DNA from: Caenispirillum salinarum_A | Lineage (GTDB): Bacteria > Pseudomonadota > Alphaproteobacteria > Rhodospirillales > Rhodospirillaceae | NCBI RefSeq assembly: GCF_044803115.1 | Contig: NZ_CP085224.1 | Coordinates: forward strand, 3,534,001 to 3,598,000 | Reading direction: 5' to 3' | Length of the DNA: 64,000 nt | In this document: positions 28,467 to 41,252 of the stretch, in pieces | How the letters are laid out: the number at the start of each line of letters is the position of its first letter | Position numbering within the stretch: the first letter of the stretch is position 1 | Notes under the pieces: generated by a model | The model's input: the letters and a program-made list of their open reading frames with translations, nothing else | The model's database searches: none | Told to the model about the DNA's origin: nothing | Translations under genes and position numbers: made by a program

Positions 28467-30062
28467 ATGCCTTCCGCACCGTCTTCCCAGCTTCCCGACG
28501 ACGTCGAGGCCCTGCGGGCGATCATCGCCGCGCAGGCCGAGGAACTGGCCGCGGCCAGGGCCGGCCTGACCGCCAAGGCGCTGGAAGTCGAGAAGCTGAA
28601 GGTGCAACTCGCCCGCCTGCGGCGGATGACGTTCGGGCGATCGTCGGAGAAGCTGTCCCGCGAGATCGAACAGCTCGAACTGGCCCTGGAGGACCTGGAG
28701 GCCGAAGCGGCCGAAGCGGCCGAAGCAGAGGATGAAGCGCCGCCGGAGCCGACCGAGGCCGACGCCCCGGACCAGCCTGCCGCGCGCCGTCGCCGCGCCC
28801 TACCGGAGCATCTGCCGCGCGACGAGGTCCGTCATGATCCCGCCGACGACTGCCCGGCCTGCGGCGGCGCCATGCACACGGTGGGCGAGGACGTGACCGA
28901 GATCCTCGACTACGTGCCCGGCCGTTTCCGGGTGATCCGCCATGTCCGTCCGGCGCTGTCGTGCCGGACGTGCGAGAGCATGGTGCAGACGCCGATGCCG
29001 TCCCTGCCGGTGGCGCGCGGCCTGCCGTCGCCGGCCCTGCTGTCGCATGTCCTGGTGTCGAAATACTGCGACCACCTGCCGCTGTACCGCCAGAGCCAGA
29101 TCTACGCCCGCGAGGGCGTGACGCTGCCCCGGGCGCTGCTGGCGGGCTGGGTCGGCAGGACGGCCGCCCTGGTGGCGCCGCTGGTCGAGGCGATTGGCCG
29201 CCACGTGCGCGCCGGCGACGCCTTGCACGCCGACGACACGCCGGTGCCGGTGCTCAGCCCGGGCGCCGGCAAGACCCGGCAGGCGCGACAATGGGTCTAT
29301 CTGCGCGACGAACGTCCCCATGCCGGCCCGGCGCCGCCGGCCGTGCTTTACCGCTACACGCCCGACCGCAAGGGCATCCATCCGCAGACCGAGTTGCAGG
29401 GCTTTCGCGGCCTTCTGCACGCCGACGGCTATGCCGGTTTCAACAAGCTGTACGAGCCGGGAGAGGACGGCGTCGCGTCCGTGCAGGAGGTGGCATGCTG
29501 GGCCCATGTGCGGCGCAAGATCCACGACGTCCATGCGGCGACAGGATCACCCATCGCCGCCCGGGCCCTGGAACTGATCGGCGCGTTGTTCGACGCCGAG
29601 CGTCGGATCACCGGCCGCCCGGCCGACGAGCGCCTGCGCGTGCGCCAGGCACAGAGCCTGCCCCGGCTGGAGGCGGTGAAGACCTTCTTCGACACCAGCC
29701 TCCGCAAGCTGCCGGGCAAGAGCGATCTGGCGGCCGCCTTGCGATACGCCCTGACGCGCTGGCCGGCGCTGACCCGCTACGCGGGCGATGGCCGCTGCGA
29801 GATCAGCAACAACGCCGCCGAACGCGCTATCCGCCCGCTGGCCCTGGGCCGGAAGAACTACCTCTTCGCTGGCTCCGACGCCGGCGGCCACCGGGCAGCG
29901 GCCGTCTACACGCTGATCGAGACCGCGAGGCTCAACGGCCTCGACCCGCAGATCTATCTCACCCAGGTGCTGACCCGCATCGCCGACCACCCAATCAACC
30001 GGATCGACGACCTGCTGCCGTGGAACATCGGGCAGCCAAACGACGACCAGAAAGCCGCTTGA
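28467..30062 (+). CDS. tnpC: IS66 transposase TnpC (copy 2)
   Basis: A 531-aa transposase with N-terminal coiled-coil, MTFGRSSEKLSREIEQLE, the zinc-finger-like CPACGGAMHTVGEDV, DDE core (LHADDTPVPVLSPGAGKTRQ; LHADGYAGFNKLY; CWAHVRRKI) and AAERAIRPLALGRKNYLFAG near the end. It is intact. Confidence 0.95.
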   Translation: MPSAPSSQLPDDVEALRAIIAAQAEELAAARAGLTAKALEVEKLKVQLARLRRMTFGRSSEKLSREIEQLELALEDLEAEAAEAAEAEDEAPPEPTEADAPDQPAARRRRALPEHLPRDEVRHDPADDCPACGGAMHTVGEDVTEILDYVPGRFRVIRHVRPALSCRTCESMVQTPMPSLPVARGLPSPALLSHVLVSKYCDHLPLYRQSQIYAREGVTLPRALLAGWVGRTAALVAPLVEAIGRHVRAGDALHADDTPVPVLSPGAGKTRQARQWVYLRDERPHAGPAPPAVLYRYTPDRKGIHPQTELQGFRGLLHADGYAGFNKLYEPGEDGVASVQEVACWAHVRRKIHDVHAATGSPIAARALELIGALFDAERRITGRPADERLRVRQAQSLPRLEAVKTFFDTSLRKLPGKSDLAAALRYALTRWPALTRYAGDGRCEISNNAAERAIRPLALGRKNYLFAGSDAGGHRAAAVYTLIETARLNGLDPQIYLTQVLTRIADHPINRIDDLLPWNIGQPNDDQKAA

Positions 30063-30103
30063 GCGTCAACAATCGGCCGCCGCAGCCGCTGGAAGACGCT
30101 TAC

Positions 30104-30111
30104 CGCTCCAA
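30104..30111. repeat. Target-site duplication, right copy (IS66 copy 2)
   Basis: CGCTCCAA, identical to 27613-27620. Confidence 0.92.
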
Positions 30112-30173
30112 AACCATTTGGCGCGCTACAAAAGGACCAACAGCCTGGAAGCCCGACCTCTGCTCCGGCCATG

Positions 30174-30208
30174 AAAAAACCCGCCGTCGTGAAGACGGCG
30201 GGTTTTTT
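30174..30208 (-). terminator. rRNA operon terminator
   Basis: A 15-bp perfect inverted repeat including the A/T tracts (AAAAAACCCGCCGTC, 5-nt loop, complement). Symmetrical A- and T-runs make it effective in both directions; it lies 9 bp past the fMet tRNA and closes the rRNA transcript. Confidence 0.95.
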
Positions 30209-30216
30209 CATGTCGG

Positions 30217-30293
<77 letters not shown>

Positions 30294-30417
30294 GCAGGAT
30301 GTGTCGGTGTTGGTGTTGGTGTGTCGGCCGTTCGCCGGCGGGTTCTGGGACGGGATCATCGGAAGAGGTCGGTGCGGGCCTGTGCGGCGGGCGGGTGTTA
30401 CGGGGTGCGCTTGGAAG

Positions 30418-30532
30418 ACCTGGCGGCGTTCTACTCTCCCACGCCTTAGGACGCAGTACCATCGACGCTGTGGGGTTTCTCGGCCGAGTTCGGGATGGGA
30501 TCGGGAGTGGCACCCACGCCATGACCACCAGG
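30418..30532 (-). rRNA. rrf: 5S ribosomal RNA
   Basis: About 115 nt beginning CCTGGTGGTCATGGCG, with CCGATCCCATCCCGAACTCG in the middle and AACGCCGCCAGG at the end pairing with the start. Ends are estimated from that terminal helix. Confidence 0.92.
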
Positions 30533-30669
30533 TCGTCCAAACACACACCGCACGCGCAAGCGCACGGCAAAAGCCTGTGAAGCGGCCGCTCATGCCTGAG
30601 CGGTCAGGATGCTGGGAACGCATGTGTGTTTCGGAGAGCACCGCGCCGCGCTTGCCGCTGCGGGCGGGA

Positions 30670-33411
<2,742 letters not shown>

Positions 33412-33672
33412 CCGCAGGGACAAGCCCGGCGCGACAATGCTCTCCTACAAAGATGCGTTCCCGACCAGCATGCCGAAGGATGACACGGCATGCCGGCTTA
33501 TAGCATTGATCCACCCGCCATTCTGTGCCGGGGATGGCACGGCGGGCGGACCGCTTCACAATGACCTCTTCACGATGTCCAAGAGCGAACGGAAGACCGA
33601 AGCACACAGGCTTCGGATCAGCTTTCCGGCTGGGCCGGAAATGGTTTCCCTCGATCGATCAGGGGGTCAGGT

Positions 33673-33748
33673 TGGTGGAGGCGGACGGGTTCGAACCGAC
33701 GACCTTCCGCTTGCAAAGCGGATGCTCTCCCAGCTGAGCTACGCCCCC
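33673..33748 (-). tRNA. tRNA-Ala (anticodon TGC)
   Basis: A 76-nt cloverleaf starting GGGGGCGTAGCTCAGCTGG, anticodon loop TTTGCAA, T loop GGTTCGAACCC, encoded CCA. It lies in the 16S-23S spacer on the 23S side. Confidence 0.96.
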
Positions 33749-34035
33749 GGGAAATCCGTGCGTCGGTGGCCCTCGCATGTTTTGCGGGGCCACGAAGACA
33801 CCAAGGGCACCAAGAGGCCGTGCAAGCCATGGGGCTGCAATCCGTGCCGGACACCGTGCAAGCTGCCTGAGGAAGACTGAATGCGCCCGAAGGGCGCCTT
33901 CGTTTCTCGGCGCATCTGCTGATGCGGGATGGCGCCGTCGGCACGCTTTCCTGGTGTTCCTGGTGTCTTGGTGGCGATAACCGCACCACCTTCAACCAGC
34001 GTGGCACTCCGCCGTAGCTCACCCGCGAGGGGAAC

Positions 34036-34112
<77 letters not shown>

Positions 34113-34239
34113 GCACGGTATCGCGAGATACCGGCAACAGGAGTGCCTGGTTGATCGATCGGGAAGGGATGCGAAGACGGCGGTGCGTCTGGAGGTAGTG
34201 TGTGTCAAGCAGCGAGAGCGTTGCCGCTCCTGCTTCCTT

Positions 34240-35727
<1,488 letters not shown>

Positions 35728-35975
35728 TCTTGACGGATGGAACCTGCAAAACGCTTACTGCGTACTAACGAGCCGATCCCGAAGGACCGACCGGGTAGTT
35801 GCGTAGAATGCGCTGGCAGACTTCCATCTGTCGCAACAGACGTACCGCCGCCTGCGCATCCCTTCCGTTCGTTCACGATGTCAAAGAGCGCGAGGCCGAA
35901 GCCCCGAAGAATTCCGTCCCGTCTGACTGGCTGACCGGTAGGTTTCCGTTCAACCCGGCCCGTCGGGGAGGCCGT

Positions 35976-36004
35976 CTTTTAGAGAAGCAGGAGATTGTCG
36001 TCAA
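35976..36004 (-). promoter_or_regulatory. rRNA promoter, proximal (17-nt spacer)
   Basis: On the minus strand: TTGACG, 17 nt, TAAAAG. It is the nearest of three sigma-70-like promoters to 16S, about 250 bp before the mature end. Confidence 0.6.
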
Positions 36005-36077
36005 CCTCTTTTTTCTCTTTTCTCCCCGCCGCTTCACCAGGACCCGAAGGCCGCCGGCTCCGCCGCGGAAGGCCGGG

Positions 36078-36106
36078 TTTCTATCGAACCGCCCGGACCC
36101 TGTCAA
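36078..36106 (-). promoter_or_regulatory. rRNA promoter, middle (17-nt spacer)
   Basis: On the minus strand: TTGACA, 17 nt, TAGAAA, with a GC-rich spacer. It lies 102 bp upstream of the proximal promoter. Confidence 0.65.
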
Positions 36107-36246
36107 CCCGAATTTTTGGCTGACCTGCCAAACCGCGACGCCCCCTAGAGGACGACGACGCCAAACCGGGACCTCTTTTGAGAGGCCGTTCCGTGTTCGG
36201 CTGGTCTGGAACTCGACAGGCTGAATTCGCCGCGTCGGTGGACCGA

Positions 36247-36275
36247 TATCTAGGCCTTGCTCATGAAAGTGTCAA
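36247..36275 (-). promoter_or_regulatory. rRNA promoter, distal (17-nt spacer)
   Basis: On the minus strand: consensus TTGACA, 17 nt, TAGATA, preceded by an AT-rich UP-like stretch (GGTTTTTTGTTG). It is the best match of the three. The rest of 36276-36515, up to the M23 gene, shows no gene. Confidence 0.72.
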
Positions 36276-36515
36276 CAACAAAAAACCATGCTGTCACAAA
36301 CGGCGGCTGCACCTTTGCGCGACGCCCGCGGCCGACGCGCCGTTTCGTGCTCCACCGAAGCAAAGGCGGAACGTCCGGGAAACGCCGCATTTCCTGCCGG
36401 GAAACGCCGTGAAACACGTTGACACTGCAGCGCCCCATGGGCATCGTTGAGCGCAGAAACCGGCCGCTCAAACAGGCCGGACCTCAGAGAGAGCAGAGAG
36501 TAGAGGAGCAGACGC

Positions 36516-37889
36516 ATGAAACGGTCGCGACACGCCCGTCGCGCAACCGCCTCTTTGGCTGTTGCGGGGGTCTCGGCCCTGGCCATGGTGGTCCTTCTCG
36601 GCTGGCCCGGCCCGTCTCCCTCCAAGGCGACCCCGCAGGCGCCCGTCGCCGCCGCGGCGGACGCACCGGGAGAGACCGGCGGTGCCACGCTTGTGAAGGC
36701 GAGCGTCAATCAGCCCCAGAAGCTGGCATTCGCACCGGTCGCGCCGCCCAAGCCCCCTGCCCCGCCCATCACCGAACAGACGCTCAAGATCAAGAGCGGC
36801 GACACTCTGATGGCGGTGCTGGTCAACGCCGGCGTCAACCGCACCGAGGCCCACAACTCCATCGAGGCGCTCCGCGAGGTCTGGGACCCGCGCAAGCTGC
36901 GCCCCGGCGACGAGATCACGGTCACCTTCGATGCGGCGGCCGCGCAGGGCGGCGAAGTGTTCAAGGGCTTTTCCTTTGAGCCGCAGCCGGCCCTGCGCGT
37001 GGGTGCTGTGCGCGACACCGACGGCGCCTTCGCCCCCGCCGAGGAGAAGGCGCCCGTCCTGACCCAGGCTTACCGTGCCGAGGGCACCATCACGGCCAGC
37101 CTGTTCCAGAACGGCGTCGAGGCCGGTGTGCCGGTTGCTGTGCTGGTCGAGCTGATCAAGGCCTATTCCTACGACGTCGACTTCCAGCGCGACATTCAGC
37201 CTGGTGACAGTTTCGAGGTCATGTTCGAGCGCGAGAGCACCGAAGACGGCCGCACCGTGCGCGAGGGCGACGTGCACTACGCTGCGCTTACGCTGTCGGG
37301 CCGGCGCTACGAGATCTACCGCTACGAAGACACCACCGGCGACGTCGACTACTACGACGCCAAGGGCCACAGCGTGCGCAAGGCGCTGCTGCGTACGCCC
37401 ATCAACGGCGCGCGGCTGTCGTCGGGCTTTGGCATGCGGCGGCACCCGGTTCTGGGCTACAGCAAGATGCACAAGGGCAGCGACTTCGCCGCCCCCACCG
37501 GCACGCCCATCTACGCCGCCGGCGACGGCGTCATCGCCAAGAGCGGGCCGTTCTCCAGCTACGGAAACTACGTGCGCATCCGCCACAACAGCGAATACGA
37601 CACCGCCTACGCCCACATGCACCGAATCGCCAAGGGCATGACCCCCGGCAAGCGCGTGAAGCAGGGCGACGTCATCGGCTACGTCGGCTCCACGGGCCGC
37701 TCCACCGGTCCGCACCTCCACTACGAAATCCTCAAGAACGGCAAGCAGGTGAACCCCCAGAAGGTGCGCTTCCCCACGGGTCGCATCCTTGAGGGCACGG
37801 AGCTGGCCCGGTTCAAGGAGACCATGGGCGAAACCCGCTCCGTCTATGCCTCTCTGCCCAGCGCCACAGAGGTGGCCGCGGCGAAGTAA
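36516..37889 (+). CDS. M23 family metallopeptidase (murein endopeptidase, MepM-like)
   Basis: A 457-aa cell-envelope hydrolase. Residues about 12-30 form a signal anchor (SLAVAGVSALAMVVLLGW), followed by a Pro/Ala-rich linker, an OapA/LysM-like region (LKIKSGDTLMAVLVNAGVNR, about 90-140), a second beta domain, then the C-terminal LytM domain. The zinc ligands are visible: HKGSDF (His319, Asp323) and HLHYEI (His402), with His367/His369 in AYAHMH. It should cut peptide cross-links in peptidoglycan during growth. The ribosome site GAGGAG lies 7 bp before the ATG. A strong terminator follows. Confidence 0.92.
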   Translation: MKRSRHARRATASLAVAGVSALAMVVLLGWPGPSPSKATPQAPVAAAADAPGETGGATLVKASVNQPQKLAFAPVAPPKPPAPPITEQTLKIKSGDTLMAVLVNAGVNRTEAHNSIEALREVWDPRKLRPGDEITVTFDAAAAQGGEVFKGFSFEPQPALRVGAVRDTDGAFAPAEEKAPVLTQAYRAEGTITASLFQNGVEAGVPVAVLVELIKAYSYDVDFQRDIQPGDSFEVMFERESTEDGRTVREGDVHYAALTLSGRRYEIYRYEDTTGDVDYYDAKGHSVRKALLRTPINGARLSSGFGMRRHPVLGYSKMHKGSDFAAPTGTPIYAAGDGVIAKSGPFSSYGNYVRIRHNSEYDTAYAHMHRIAKGMTPGKRVKQGDVIGYVGSTGRSTGPHLHYEILKNGKQVNPQKVRFPTGRILEGTELARFKETMGETRSVYASLPSATEVAAAK

Positions 37890-37908
37890 CGCATTCCAAA
37901 AAACCCGC

Positions 37909-37945
37909 AAAAGGCCCGGACCTCATCGGAGGCCGGGCCTTTTTT
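37909..37945 (+). terminator. Terminator of the M23 peptidase gene
   Basis: AAAAGGCCCGG-A-CCTC pairs with GAGGCCGGGCCTTTT (one bulged A, 4-nt loop) and is followed by further T residues. Confidence 0.9.
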
Positions 37946-38158
37946 GCGGCTGCTGCCGCATAGGCAGGTGAGTGTGGCGGACCGTCCTTGGGCATGCGAC
38001 CGCGCCTCGACCTCCCGAGCGGTCGGCCCGCACCAGGCGCCATCGGGTTCTTCCCGGCGTCCGCCGGCGGGGACGGATCACCCCACCGAAAGAGTGGCGG
38101 TCCGGGGACCTCGGCCTCCGGCGGGGGGTCTGGGGCGGGCCGACGCGCGGACATACGA

Positions 38159-38187
38159 AAGGGGCCCCGATGACATCGGAGCCCCTT
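38159..38187 (-). terminator. Terminator of the DUF4167 gene
   Basis: AAGGGGC, one mismatch, CCGAT, 3-nt loop and their complements form a 12-bp interrupted stem 24 bp past the DUF4167 stop; on the minus strand it is followed by TCG rather than a long T-run. Confidence 0.55.
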
Positions 38188-38210
38188 GTCGCATCATGGT
38201 CATGCGGCCG

Positions 38211-39050
38211 TCAGGCCACGGCCTCGCGGCGGTCGTCGCTGCCGGCTTCGTCCCCGCCGCCCTCGTCGGAACCCGACGTCTTCTTGCGGGCCGGAGCGCG
38301 GCGGCGGCGCGGCGCGGGGGCCTCGCCACCATCCTCGGCGGCGGCGCCTTCGGCCTTGTCGGCGGCCTTCCGCGTGCGGCGGGCGCGGGCGGGCTTGGCC
38401 GGAGCGTCGGCGTCCTCGCCGCCGGACGCAGCCTGCGGAGCCTCTTCGCCGCCGGGCGGCTGGCCTTCGGCGTCGGCGGGCTTGCGGCGCGTGCGAGCAC
38501 GACGCGGCTTGGCCGGGCGGTCCTCGCCCTGGCCCTGATTGGTGTCGCCACCGCTTTCAGGCTGCTGCGCCTGCGGCTGATGCGGAGCCGGCTGCTCGTC
38601 ACGAGCCTGACCGTTTCCGCCATCGGACTGCTGGCCGCGCGGGTGCTGATCCCGACCATTGCCGCCGTGCTGCTGGTTGGGCTGGTGCTGCAGAGCGGCC
38701 TCTTCTTCGTAATCGAAGAGGTCGTCCAGCGGCGTCTGGTCATGCGCCGGCGTCGGCGGCACATGGGCGCCGCTGCCCTGCTGCTGGATCCGGTTGGACA
38801 GCGCGCCGTTGACGTTGGCGATGCGGAAATAGTGTTCCGCATGCTGATAGAAGTTCTCGGCCAGGATGCGGTCGCCGGAAGACGCCGCGTCTCGTGCCAT
38901 GGCCAAGTACTTTTCCATCACCTGCTGCGCCGTTCCGCGCACGCGCTGGCCGGCACAGTTGCTGTCAAAGGTCTGGTTGCGAACCGGTCCCCTGTTGCCC
39001 TTCGGCGCGCCACCGCGGCGAGGGCGCTTGTTGTTCGAGCCTTGCTTCAT
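38211..39050 (-). CDS. DUF4167 domain protein (putative RNA-associated, disordered tail)
   Basis: A 279-aa protein with a conserved N-terminal DUF4167 domain (residues about 1-85: RGPVRNQTFDSNCAGQRVRG, VMEKYLAMARDAASSGDRI, AENFYQHAEHYFRIAN). Its remaining 190 residues are low complexity: a Gln/His/Asn-rich stretch, then Lys/Arg/Ala/Glu repeats (KPRRARTRR, RRRRAPARKK) likely to bind nucleic acid. The domain is widespread next to prfA-prmC in alphaproteobacteria; its role is not established. The ATG at 39050 is chosen; an upstream TTG lies four codons earlier. The 295 bp between this start and prmC contain a 9-bp dyad (39279-39316) and no gene. Confidence 0.85.
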   Translation of the reverse strand: MKQGSNNKRPRRGGAPKGNRGPVRNQTFDSNCAGQRVRGTAQQVMEKYLAMARDAASSGDRILAENFYQHAEHYFRIANVNGALSNRIQQQGSGAHVPPTPAHDQTPLDDLFDYEEEAALQHQPNQQHGGNGRDQHPRGQQSDGGNGQARDEQPAPHQPQAQQPESGGDTNQGQGEDRPAKPRRARTRRKPADAEGQPPGGEEAPQAASGGEDADAPAKPARARRTRKAADKAEGAAAEDGGEAPAPRRRRAPARKKTSGSDEGGGDEAGSDDRREAVA

Positions 39051-39345
39051 GACTCCAGACAATTCTTGCGGTTGAGAAACCGTCTCCCCGAGACGACGGC
39101 GACCTTTGGCCGCGGCCGGTCAGACACCGACCCGGGTGAAGTATCGGGGAATCGAAGTGCACGATTGCCGACAATGACCGTTCGGCCGTTGCAGAGACCG
39201 TGGCGGCTTATCCTTCCGGCCAATCAGTTCGGCTGGAGATCCTGGAGCGCCAAGCCCCGGTGCGACAAGTTGTCGTGCTTGGAAACCAACGTATTCGGAG
39301 CGTCGCGGGTTTCCAACCCCTTTTTGAGGGAATCGCGAAACTTTT

Positions 39346-40197
39346 TTATTCGTTGGTCGCCCTTACGCACCGTGCGATCCCGGTCAGGTCCCGTCTGACA
39401 TCGGTCACGCGCAGGTGAGCGTCTTCGAACAGGGTGGCGACGTCGTCCGCCTGCCCTGCCCCCACTTCCACGATCAGTGAGCCCGAAGACCTTAACAGTC
39501 GTGGAGCTTCCTTGGCAATAACCCGATACGGGTAAAGGCCGTCCGGCCCGCCTTTCAGCGCGGTGGGGGGATCATGCCGGGAAACCTCGGGATCAAGCCC
39601 GGGCACCTCGGCGTCCGGGATATAGGGAGGGTTGGAGACGATTGCATCAAATTTTCCGTCCACCGCCGCCGCCCAGTCGCCGCGCGCAAAGCGGGCGCGG
39701 TCCGCCAGCCCAAGGCGGCGGGCGTTTTCGGCCGCCAGCGCCACGGCGCCCGGCGCGATGTCAACGCCCAGGCCAGCGGCGTTGGGCCGGTCGCCAAGGA
39801 TGGAAAGCAGGATACAGCCGGTCCCGGTGCCGAGGTCGAGCACGCTGTAGTGCCCTTGAGCCTCGGGCAGGGCCTCCAGCGCCAGTTCCACCACCGTTTC
39901 CGTGTCCGGGCGCGGATCGAGCGTCTCCGGCCCCACCAGGAACTCGTGGCGCCAGAACCCGCGCCGGCCGAGGATGCGGCTGACGGGCTCGCGATCAGCC
40001 CGGCGGGCGATGCGGGCGCGAAAGGCAGTTGCCGTCGCCGCGTCCACCGCCGCGTCGCCGCGCGTCAGAAGATCACCGGCCGCGCAGCCAAGCAGGTCGG
40101 CCAACAGCAGCCGGGCGTCGCGCCGCGCGCCCTCCACGCCCGCGGCGGAAAGCACGCCCGCCGCCTCGCGCAGCAGCGCGTCGACGGTATCCGTCAT
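39346..40197 (-). CDS. prmC: Peptide chain release factor N5-glutamine methyltransferase PrmC
   Basis: A 283-aa SAM-dependent enzyme that methylates the GGQ glutamine of release factors. The N-terminal helical domain (LLLADLLGCAAGDLLTRGD, RREP-type loop DREPVSRILGRRGFW) is followed by the methyltransferase domain with DLGTGTGCILLSIL and the catalytic NPPY (189-192). The start overlaps the stop of prfA, its substrate gene, so the pair is translationally coupled. Confidence 0.95.
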   Translation of the reverse strand: MTDTVDALLREAAGVLSAAGVEGARRDARLLLADLLGCAAGDLLTRGDAAVDAATATAFRARIARRADREPVSRILGRRGFWRHEFLVGPETLDPRPDTETVVELALEALPEAQGHYSVLDLGTGTGCILLSILGDRPNAAGLGVDIAPGAVALAAENARRLGLADRARFARGDWAAAVDGKFDAIVSNPPYIPDAEVPGLDPEVSRHDPPTALKGGPDGLYPYRVIAKEAPRLLRSSGSLIVEVGAGQADDVATLFEDAHLRVTDVRRDLTGIARCVRATNE

Positions 40198-41252
40198 GCC
40201 AGTTCCGCCAGCTTCGCCGCGTTGTCCTCGGTGGTCAGGGCGTCCACAAGGTCGTCCAGTCCCTCGCCCTGCATGATCTTGTCGATCGCATAGAGGGTCA
40301 GGTTGATGCGGTGATCCGTGACGCGGCCCTGGGGGAAGTTGTAGGTACGGATGCGCTCCGACCGATCACCGGACCCCACCTGGCTGCGGCGGGCCTCGGC
40401 GCGCTCGTTCACGGCCTGCTCGCGCTGATGCTCGTACAGCTTGGCCATGAGCATTTTCAAGGCCTTGGCCTTGTTCTTGTGCTGGCTTTTTTCCTCCTGG
40501 CAGGCCGCGACCACGCCCGTGGGAACGTGGGTGATGCGCACGGCCGATTCGGTGGTGTTGACGTGCTGGCCGCCGGCGCCCTGGGAGCGGTAGGTGTCGA
40601 TGCGCAGGTCCTTGTCCTCGATCTGGACGTCGACGTCCTGCGCCTCGGGCAGCACCGCCACGGTAGCCGCCGAGGTGTGGATGCGGCCGCCGCCTTCGGT
40701 TTCGGGCACGCGCTGGACGCGATGGACGCCGGACTCGTACTTCAGCCGCGCGAAGACGTCGCGGCCGGAGACCATGGCGACCACCTCCTTCACGCCGCCC
40801 AGGTCCGTCTCGTTGAGGTCCATGACCTCCACCTTCCAGCCCTTCAGCGCGGCGTAGCGCTCGTACATGCGGAACAGTTCGCCGGCGAACAGCGCCGCCT
40901 CGTCGCCGCCGGTGCCGGCGCGCACTTCCAGGATGGCGTTGCGCGAATCCGCTTCGTCCTTGGGCACCAGCAGAAGCTTGACGGCGTGCTCCAGCTCCGG
41001 CACCCGTTCGCGCAGGTCCGCCGCCTCCTCCTGCGCCAGGTCGCGCATTTCGGGGTCGGAGGCCATGGCCTCGGCCTCTTCCAGATCGGACCGCGCCTTG
41101 CGCAGCTCGGCGATGGCCTCCACCACGGGGGTCAGATCGCTGATTTCCTTGGACATGCGGGCGATGGCGTCGCCCTTGTCCTCGGTGGCGAGCAGGGCCT
41201 GAAGCTCGTCGTAGCGCGCCACGACGCGGCCCAGTTTCTCGTCCAGGTTCAC
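40194..41252 (-). CDS. prfA: Peptide chain release factor 1
   Basis: A 352-aa RF1 that recognises UAA and UAG stop codons. The codon-reading loop is RVPETEGGGR (PET at 183-185, where RF1 proteins have PxT), and the peptidyl-transferase motif is GAGGQHVNTT (GGQ at 227-229). The length is normal for RF1 (about 355 aa). It overlaps hemA upstream and prmC downstream by 4 bp each. Confidence 0.96.
   Translation of the reverse strand: MNLDEKLGRVVARYDELQALLATEDKGDAIARMSKEISDLTPVVEAIAELRKARSDLEEAEAMASDPEMRDLAQEEAADLRERVPELEHAVKLLLVPKDEADSRNAILEVRAGTGGDEAALFAGELFRMYERYAALKGWKVEVMDLNETDLGGVKEVVAMVSGRDVFARLKYESGVHRVQRVPETEGGGRIHTSAATVAVLPEAQDVDVQIEDKDLRIDTYRSQGAGGQHVNTTESAVRITHVPTGVVAACQEEKSQHKNKAKALKMLMAKLYEHQREQAVNERAEARRSQVGSGDRSERIRTYNFPQGRVTDHRINLTLYAIDKIMQGEGLDDLVDALTTEDNAAKLAELA

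Larger units (their letters stand above)
27621..30103 (+). mobile_element. IS66-family insertion sequence (right copy)
   Basis: A 2.48-kb element with intact tnpA, tnpB and tnpC. The left end, GTAACCGTCTTCTGACGGCTGC, and the complement of the right end, GTAAGCGTCTTCCAGCGGCTGC, agree at 18 of 22 positions. The flanks are the perfect 8-bp duplication CGCTCCAA, so this was a simple and probably recent insertion. The site is about 70 bp beyond the rRNA operon terminator; nothing in the target looks like a gene. Confidence 0.95.

Noticed and set aside
36418..36446. Promoter for the M23 gene with TTGACA
   Set aside because: The -35 is good, but the hexamer 17 nt downstream (CATCGT) is a poor -10, so I do not assign it.
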